A DNA stretch of 64,000 nucleotides. Source: Episyrphus balteatus (Eukaryota > Arthropoda > Insecta > Diptera > Syrphidae). The DNA is taken from positions 51,142,402-51,206,401 of the forward strand of contig NC_079134.1 in the NCBI RefSeq assembly GCF_945859705.1, read 5' to 3'. Shown here piece by piece: positions 57,820 to 64,000 of this stretch. The notes below the pieces were generated by a model. That model had not been told where the DNA came from. It was given only the letters and a program-made list of their open reading frames with translations, and did not search any database. The position numbers and the translations under genes were made by a program. How positions within the stretch are numbered: the first letter of the stretch is position 1; each line of letters opens with the position of its first letter.

Positions 57820-59945
57820 CTACAAATATTATTATCTAGTTTATTTTTTATTTCTAGTAGGCACATTTTTAATTGTTGTTTACTCAAGTTTATGAAGATT
57901 TTCAGCTGAGGTTATGTTGTGTCAATGGCTTTTTATTTAAATATCAAAATCAATATTTTTCAATAAAAACATTGAAGTCTCATACAAACTCGTACAAACT
58001 ATGCAACCGTTCTTCGAAGATTCTTTTGTGTGTCTCTGTTTCTCTGAGAATATAAAATAACTTTAAACCTTCACTTTCGTTTCAAATAACCTCTACCTAC
58101 CTTAAAGTATATATAATATCGAACGATTCAGCAAAAAAAAATAAGCAACATGTTTCTAGCCAATTACCCAGATGTCACAAGATATTTATATATCATCTCC
58201 AAAAACGAAGACGACATAAGGATGGTTTTAAGCTCTTTTAACTATACCAACAGAGACTAACCGTCCTTAAAACTTTATTTCACATGAAACTGTTTTGCTT
58301 TCGTTTATAAATTATTAAAAGTAAAAAATAAGAAAAAATAAAAAACACATCATTTCGTCTACACAGATATTTATGTATGAATGCAGGAAGACCAAAGTCC
58401 ATATATGTACACGAGGAGCATCTTTTTTCTCTCTTATAATCGGATCAAGCATAGATCATTGAACAATTTCTACTGTCGAATGAACGTATGAACGGACTTT
58501 ATACTAAAGAAGGGACACACTGGTGTTGTTATGGTCAAAGGATTTTTTGTTGTCAAACTTTTGCACTCATGTGCTCAAGAATCTTAGTCGAGCTAACTTA
58601 TAGCTTTAGCCTTTGATGGAACTCTTAAACCGGAGATGGAATCCTGAAAGATTTTTGGTATTTCGACATATATTTGCCATATACCTACTATCAACTTTCA
58701 CATTACACTCAAATAACAAGAAAGAGTTAAGAAGAAAAAAAGGATAGACTGCCCATCGGCCTTTGAATGTTTCCTATACATTTGAGAAAGGACACTAATC
58801 CGCCGCCACTATACCATTGCCAACGAACGGTACAATATACCTTCTGTATAGCAGAAGCAGCGGTGGCTTCTCTCTTCTAGCCTAATTAATAATTAATGTT
58901 TGATTTTGTATGTGCAGACTAACCGACCGCCAGAAAGAACGACGAACCAAAAGAAAAAAAAAAAAACGAAGAGAAGAATCAAAACAGACATAAACCATGA
59001 AGCTGTTGAAGCCGAAGCCAGTGCAATTCAAGTTCTGGGAACCGAACAATACAATGCGAATATGTGTGCATAAAATTTTGTATTTATGGGCGAAGGATAT
59101 GAATTATTGTACTACATCACCAAATCCGAAAGAACCAGAGTCCTTGTTTTTTTTTTTTTTGTTATTAAAAATCCATGCAACAAGATTCTGCAGAAGCCAC
59201 TCAAGTTCCCGTGGATAATCTGTTGGTGTTCCCTATACACACCGTTCACAATGCTTATTATTGATCACATCACATTCATGTAGGTCCCTTTCCTACCAAC
59301 AACATCTTTCCTTTGACCTTAGATCAGAGATTTTAAGATATCTATACATTCATTTTTTTGCGTAGATACCTTCCTATAGAAATTTTTGACATTCGAGTCA
59401 ACTCAGCGTGTCGAAATTACCCAAACAACTATTCAGCTATCTGAAAAAAAAGGATCCATTTTCTGTAATAATATACTTTTACCTAGATTTAATGACAAAA
59501 AGTGCCAAAAGTGAACAAAAAGAAATTATTGGTTTGTGTACAAAGGACACACACACAAACACAAGAACGAAAACGAGATCAAAAGAATTTTGGTAACATC
59601 TGGTCTGGGATCTGCAATAAAGCAATTTCAATTTGCTATTATTTTCAATGTTTTCAAAATAACTTGAGAAAGGGACTGTGTTATAATTTTGTTGTTTTGT
59701 AATATTTTAAATGTATTTTTTCGATAAAAACCGATATGTGATATTTATTTTTTTATAACAGATTTCTTTTTTTGCACCTAATTGTTTTTGGCCTTTACCT
59801 TAAAATAAATCGAAATTTAAGGCAATTTGTCTTGTTTTGGCCGCTTAAGCGAAAAATTTTCTAGAACGTATAAAAGAAGCCGCACTTGATGCCGAACTAA
59901 TTCTGTATTAAACTCAACACCCTAAGGATCATTCAATGAGTTAAA
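57820..59945. other. Non-coding DNA with a possible small exon near 58920
   Basis: Mostly AT-rich without genes. At 58896..58919 a good acceptor (TGATTTTGTATGTGCAG) precedes ACTAACCGACCGCCAGAAAG, a poly-A stretch and an ATG at 58997 with MKLLKPKPVQFKFWEPNNTM. It could be an exon of the gene starting at 53530, but no donor is clear and the frame runs into a T tract. TTCTAGAACGTATAAAAG at 59858..59876 resembles a TATA box with a heat-shock-like element. Confidence 0.3.
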
Positions 59946-60100
59946 TAGATATCAATCACCAATACACCTCACCTACTGTTCATGGATTTCGAGAATAACG
60001 ATGAGATATTGTCCTGCATGGACAAAAATTATCAATCTTATTTAAAGTTCAAAGTGGAGTCAGACAAGGCTGAATGGTGTCACAAATTTTGTGTTACTAA
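59946..60100 (+). pseudogene. LINE reverse transcriptase scrap
   Basis: Plus frames give PHLLFMDFENNDEI, matching the reverse-transcriptase motif with the first catalytic Asp (LFxDFEKAFDxI), preceded in a neighbouring frame by RYQSPIHL. About 50 bases on, another frame gives SILFKVQSGVRQG, a stop, then MVSQILCY, which fits FxVxxGVRQGCxLSPxLF. In intact LINEs these motifs lie some 60 residues apart, so there is an internal deletion as well as stops and shifts. The clade is not determined. Confidence 0.7.
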
Positions 60101-60240
60101 TAACGAGTGTCGGAAAGGAAACTCAAGCTAAGCACTACAACTTAAGAAGGAGACTTAAGAAACTTAGCTAGCATAGGAGAAATCGTTTTCAAGAAATTGA
60201 GAACACTCTCTTCTGCTATTAACCACTTCACCGAGAAATT

Positions 60241-60465
60241 AGCCCCCTAGACAGTGTTGCCAGAATATTTTCGAGGCAAGAAGCCGATTTTGAAAAATCT
60301 TGGAGCCAAAAATAGCTGCTTTAAAAAATGCAAAAACTTTTTGTGGCATGAGATTTAAAATTTGTTTTTTTTTTTTTTAATTTCAAATAACTTTTGCTTA
60401 TCAAACTTCAAGTATAATTATTTTTTTCATTTTGTGATGCTAAAACAAACGAAACAACGTTTTAA
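60241..60465. other. Non-coding, element-end-like CAGTGTTGCCAGA
   Basis: CAGTGTTGCCAGA at 60253 is a sequence often seen at insect transposon ends, but no inverse partner was found nearby. Confidence 0.3.
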
Positions 60466-61868
60466 TACAGTCAAATAAGGAGAAAAAAGGGGTAAATCTC
60501 GGAATGAATGTTAGTAGAAATTTTTTTTTATCAATATCTTCCTTTTGCCATTCTATAACATATCTCAAAAGTCTAGAAAAATCTCATGTCCGCTTGTCGC
60601 GATTTCAAGGTCAAATCGCGAAATGGAGATTTTCAAAATTAGCAAAATTAGGCTATGGTATTATATACAGATATGATACATGATTTCAAGGTATTTTTTT
60701 AATGCTGATTCCAAAAAATCTAAAATCAAGAAAAAATCTAAAAAAATCTGATGTCCGCAAGTCTTAATTTTCTTGGTTTGAAGATAAGGTGCAGATTTTA
60801 AAAAATTGAAAAACTACACTTCAGACATTTGTGTCAGATCAACATGAATAAGGTGCATTATTTTTCAGGGATGGTCAGGCTGACTTGTTTGTGAGTTTTG
60901 TTGGAATAAGTGTTAAAAAATACCTTTAAATCATGTCGCTTATGTTGGTATACATATAAAAATTTAAACTTTTCTTATTAATTTTTTTAAAATCTGCACC
61001 TTATTTTCAACCAAGAAAATTAGGACTTGCGGACATGGGATTTCTTTAGATTTTTGAGGGTAGTTAAAGAATATCCAAACAAAGATTAAAATGAAAAAAT
61101 TAGCCTATTAGCACTTATTCCTACACTGAAAAAATTATTATTCTTAAAAACTATGAATCTTGTTCATAAACCAAAATTCATACATTTTTAAGAAAAATTC
61201 ATTAAATTTAAGCACAAATTCTTAAAAAAAAAGTTTAGATTTAAGAAAAATTCATAAAATTTAAGAATGAGTTTTCATAAAAATTTTCCTATGGAAAAAA
61301 TTTTAATGAATTTTTTTTAAGAAAAAATACGAAGGTTTATGAATAAATTCATAAACTTCTAGCTCCAATTTGAAAGAATATTTTGCTGAATCATAGAATC
61401 TGGACATACTTTTATGAATGAAATTCACTATTATTTTCCATTCAGTTGTATTTTGAGTTAAAATAATTTTTAAAATTGACTTTTTTCCCTCCTAAAATTG
61501 AGAAAAATCTATTTTTAAAATTACATTTGTAAGGAGTTCATAAATTTTGTGTTTTTAAGTATTTTTTCTTAAAATGAATGTATTTTTTCTTAAAATGAAT
61601 GTATTTTTTCATTAATTGAAAAATAACGAAAATTTTACCGTTATCCTGCATTCGGTATTAAGAACTTATTCTTAAAATCTAAGAATCTGTTCATACTTTT
61701 TAAGTTCGAAATTCATATTTTTCCAAAATTTAAGAATTAATTCATTATATTTTATGAAAGTATACATATAATTTATGAAAAAATTCTTACCTTTTGAGTT
61801 TTTAAGTATATTTTCTTAAAGTCTATGTATTTTTTCATCAATCTAGAAAATAATAACTGTTGTTTTGA

Positions 61869-61958
61869 ATCTATGCCTTCGAAGGATTTCTCTGCGGATT
61901 TAGTTTAACATCTGATATTCAAAGTGGACGGTCGTTGCCGAAACAAATTTGTGAATAA
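61869..61958 (+). pseudogene. Possible captured coding tail
   Basis: An open stretch (IYAFEGFLCGFSLTSDIQSG, then RSLPKQICE) ends in TAA at 61956..61958, overlapping an AATAAA (61954..61959). Composition is unlike the surrounding TTCTTAAAA repeat. It might be an upstream exon or the end of a captured gene. No family is recognised. Confidence 0.25.
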
Positions 61959-62135
61959 AAAACAATATTTATTATGTGTTATGCATTTTAAACCACGTAA
62001 ACAATTTTGAAGAGTATAAGACATTCAACAGTTAAAATTATTGTTGGTTCACGTTGCCTCTTTCTCATATTTAGATATTGTGTATATTGTGATCTTTCCC
62101 CAACTTATTCAATTTTGTATTGTTTTTTCTTTCAG

Positions 62136-62287
62136 CTGCAGAGCCTAATGCTGCCGATTACAATAAGGTAAAAGATAATTCTACCTCCTATTTCGATTTT
62201 TTGAACCAAATATTACATAGTCATTTTACCAATACAAACTTTTTTTTATCTTTCCAGATGATGCATCAATTAAAAAAGAAAAATTAA
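62136..62287 (+). pseudogene. Last two exons of a spliced gene carried inside the element
   Basis: TTTTTTCTTTCAG precedes a 32-base exon (62136..62167) that reads AEPNAADYNK and stops at a GTAAAAG donor. A 90-base intron ends TTTTTTATCTTTCCAG at 62257. The next exon (62258..62287) continues in phase as MMHQLKKKN and TAA, followed by AATAAA at 62319. Two acceptors with pyrimidine tracts, a donor, preserved phase and a polyadenylation signal in 190 bases are unlikely by chance. The protein is not recognised. Upstream exons are not certain, though 61869..61958 is a candidate. Either host gene capture or the element's own gene is possible. Confidence 0.5.
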
Positions 62288-62668
62288 ATTTAAAAATTAA
62301 TGTACAGTGACAGTGACCAATAAAACATTTTTATTACGTTTAAACTCAATCATTTCTTTTATTTTTAAAAATTATTTCATTTGTTTTTTTTAGATTTTGG
62401 GTTGTTTTCTTTGGCTGTTTGTTTGATTGGAATACAATTTTTTTCAGGAACAATTTAAATGCTTGGAATGGTAATGTATATTTTATGCATCTATATAAAT
62501 AAATGCATACATTTTAATGAAAAGTGTATTACATTTTATGAAGACAATCATAAAACTTTAAGAAAAATTCATAGTTTTTATGATTTGTTTCATAAAATTT
62601 AAGCAACATTTCATTTAAATTTTAACGAAATTTATGAAAAAAATCATAAAATTTAAGAAATAGTCTTA

Positions 62669-62841
62669 AAATGTAAGAAACTTTTCTTAAAATCTAAGAA
62701 ACTCTTCTTAAAATCTAAGAAACTTTTCTTAAAATCTAAGAAACTTTTCTTAAAATCTAAGAAACTTTTCTAAAAATCTAAGAAACTTTTCTTAAAATCT
62801 AAGAAACTTTTCTTAAAATCTAAGAAACTTTTCTTAAACAT
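62669..62841 (+). repeat. 21-bp tandem array CTTAAAATCTAAGAAACTTTT
   Basis: About eight copies of a 21-base unit, CTTAAAATCTAAGAAACTTT followed by T, with single-base variants (AATGTAAG in the first, CTAAAAATC in a middle one). Each unit is itself half-palindromic (TTCTTAAAAT / CTAAGAA), like the rest of the element. Confidence 0.85.
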
Positions 62842-63075
62842 GTTCAAAACTTTTCGAATTCGTTTATGAACAGAATTCTTAAAATTTAAGAACTTATTCT
62901 TAATTTTTAAGAAATATTCATTCCCTTATGAATTTGTTCTTAAAAAGATTCTTAAATTGAATGAATTTTTACATTGGCTCATTTGCCATGAATTTTTACA
63001 TTAATTTAATGTACAAATTCATTAATTTTATGTACCTTTTTGGTTCAGTGTAAGATGAACAAGAATCTTCTTTAG

Positions 63076-63290
63076 TGATATCTTAAAATTTGCCCCTCCA
63101 TAAAAAAATACCATTATTTCGTAGGTATATATATTTTTTGTAATGGATTGTTTTGATTTTTAATAATGATGGATTCTAAAATCTTCATGCAAAATTTGGT
63201 TCATCTACCATAACTTTTAAGGGTTTTTCGGCAGTAAGTTTGCAACTGTTATAATAATATGAGTTGACAGATGAAAAACAGGTATAACTT
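63076..63290. other. Internal part of the outer TA-flanked element
   Basis: CATCTACCATAACTTTTAAG and TTTTTCGGCAGTAAGTTTGC are shared with the partial copy at 38785..38830. Confidence 0.6.
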
Positions 63291-63660
63291 TTTTCAGAGA
63301 CGTCAGATTGTCTTGATTTTAGATTTTTTGGAATCAGCATTAAAAAATACCTTGAAATCATGTATCATATCTGTATATAATACCATAGCCTATTTTTGCT
63401 AATTTTGAAAATCTCCATTTCGCGATTTGACATTGAAATCGCGACAAGCGGACATGAGATTTTTCTAGACTTTTGAGATATGTTATAGAATGGCAAAAGG
63501 AAGATATTGAGCAAAAAAAATTTCTACTAATATTCATTCCGAGATTTACCCCTTTTTTCTCCTTATTTGACTGTATTAAAATAATTTTCAAAATTATTCA
63601 AAGGAACTAATCGTGGTAAGTAGTAAACAAATTTATTAAGAAAGGGTTTCAAATTAATAA

Positions 63661-64000
63661 ATGTTTTCTTTTGAAGTGGGACTTAAGGATAAGGAATCTA
63701 TAAAGAAAATTGAAAGTGAAACTAAAACAAGAATGCAAGACAGTTACGATATTAACATTCCACTTCAAAAGAAACCGCGCATTCTGATTGTTGGAATGAA
63801 AGAGGAAATTGCAAGTAGTGATCTTCTTAATGCTCTTAAACGTCAAAATCAGCTGGACGAACTTGATATTAAAATGTGTTCGTGTATATATGTCACCTAA
63901 AACCAAATGGTATAATGCGATAATTGAAGTGGATAGTGTTGCCTATGTGCAAATATTGAATTGTACTAGGATAAATATTGGATGGGACTGTTGTAAAGCT
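63661..64000 (+). pseudogene. LINE ORF1 (Gag-like), frameshifted and cut by the window edge
   Basis: From the ATG at 63661 the frame reads KESIKKIESETKTRMQDSYD, KKPRILIVGMKEEI and LLNALKRQNQLDELDIK, and stops at 63898. A one-base shift near 63875 restores CVRVYMSPKTKWYNAIIEVD and VAYVQILNCTRINIGWDCC to the end of the window. The layout (charged helix, KPRIxIVGxxxxI, LLxxLKxQN, then NAIIEVDxxxxxxILxxxRIxIGWxxC) is that of the RNA-binding segment just before the CCHC knuckles of ORF1 proteins in I/Jockey/R1-type LINEs. The knuckles and ORF2 should lie beyond the window. The frameshift suggests a dead copy unless it is a sequencing error. Confidence 0.75.

Larger units (their letters stand above)
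61122..63052. mobile_element. Nested TA-flanked element with CACTGAA termini and gene-like cargo
   Basis: The element proper is 61124..63050 (1927 bp). It starts CACTGAAAAAATTATTATTC and ends TTTTTGGTTCAGTG, with TA on both sides (61122..61123 and 63051..63052). The interior is dominated by TTCTTAAAAT, TTTAAGAA and TTCATAAA words in both orientations, a 21-bp tandem array (62669..62841), and a 430-bp island (61870..62330) of different composition that looks like the end of a spliced gene. Confidence 0.65.
60466..63575. mobile_element. TA-flanked (mariner/Tc1-type) element with about 290-bp inverted termini
   Basis: The element proper is 60468..63573. The left end is CAGTCAAATAAGGAGAAAAA, and the right end inverts it exactly (CTCCTTATTTGACTG). 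TA lies on both sides. The inverted arms 60468..60757 and 63290..63573 stay alignable throughout (AAATCTCGGAATGAATRTTAG, TCATGTCCGCTTGTCGCG, CCAAAAAATCTAAAATCAAG). A smaller hairpin (60750..60808 against 60980..61040) sits in its left half, and a second TA-flanked element is inserted at 61124..63050. The total length is therefore mostly nested insertion. Non-coding apart from the nested cargo. Confidence 0.75.

Noticed and set aside
58920..58990. Homeodomain-like ending (LTDRQKERRTKRKKK)
   Set aside because: The helix-3 core WFQNRR is absent, and the basic run is mostly translation of a poly-A tract.
59858..59910. Heat-shock-like promoter (TTCTAGAA next to TATAAAAG)
   Set aside because: There is a single short element and no initiator at the right distance. 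The only coding downstream is a broken LINE fragment, so it is noted only inside the non-coding entry.

Overview
The window looks like AT-rich nuclear DNA of an insect, most likely a fly. It is almost entirely intronic or intergenic sequence packed with transposable-element debris. The signs are eukaryotic splice sites, Inr/DPE and TATA core promoters of the fly type, long homopolymer tracts, many short inverted-repeat elements, and LINE, hAT, Harbinger, piggyBac and mariner-type remnants. I see no intact long protein gene. The species is not identified, and the dipteran assignment is an inference.

Host gene evidence is small but specific. On the minus strand, 36535..36436 reads as a first coding exon (33 codons plus one base) for a signal peptide, ending at a GTAAGT donor. 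An Inr (TCAGTT, +1 at 37096) with a correctly spaced DPE lies upstream. The rest of that gene must lie at lower coordinates, so much or all of 1..36435 is probably its first intron. On the plus strand, a TATA box at 53494 and a TCAGTT initiator at about 53530 mark a second candidate transcription start.

The centrepiece is 24676..31100: a 6.4-kb foldback element with identical long inverted termini and a 9-bp target duplication (CTTCACGGA). Its two arms are made of 159-bp tandem repeats, about 19 units on the left and 14 on the right. A paralogous empty site is present in the same window at 21658. It resembles a Drosophila Foldback element and, from the 9-bp duplication, is probably a non-autonomous Mutator-type element. 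It sits at the edge of an older, decayed tandem repeat (23670..24666) whose sister copy is at 20935..21680.

Layout: 1..6297 is non-coding with a piggyBac-type MITE (1585..1869) and a degenerate TTTGCAA/GATTTNAAA repeat. 6298..8560 is a GGTGCGG-rich inverted-repeat family wrapped around a tRNA-Ser-like sequence. 9690..10725 holds weak coding remnants. 11296..12330 is a dispersed repeat with (GACA)n. 15959..16632 (minus) is a decayed protein gene. 20935..31109 is the foldback region. 31110..36430 is intronic with a Tourist-like MITE (34026..34151). 36436..37098 is the first exon and promoter. 38590..49480 is a dense nest of elements: hAT at 39306 and 43525, foldback at 42045, a TA-flanked element at 44719..47630 carrying a near-perfect 1.9-kb palindrome, and a Tourist-like MITE at 49334. 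51962..52235 and 56849..57819 carry pieces of DUF7869-like and Harbinger transposon proteins. 59946..60100 is a LINE reverse-transcriptase scrap. 60468..63573 is a TA-flanked element with another TA-flanked element nested in it (61124..63050), and the inner one seems to carry the 3-prime end of a spliced gene. 63661..64000 is the start of a LINE ORF1 that runs off the window.
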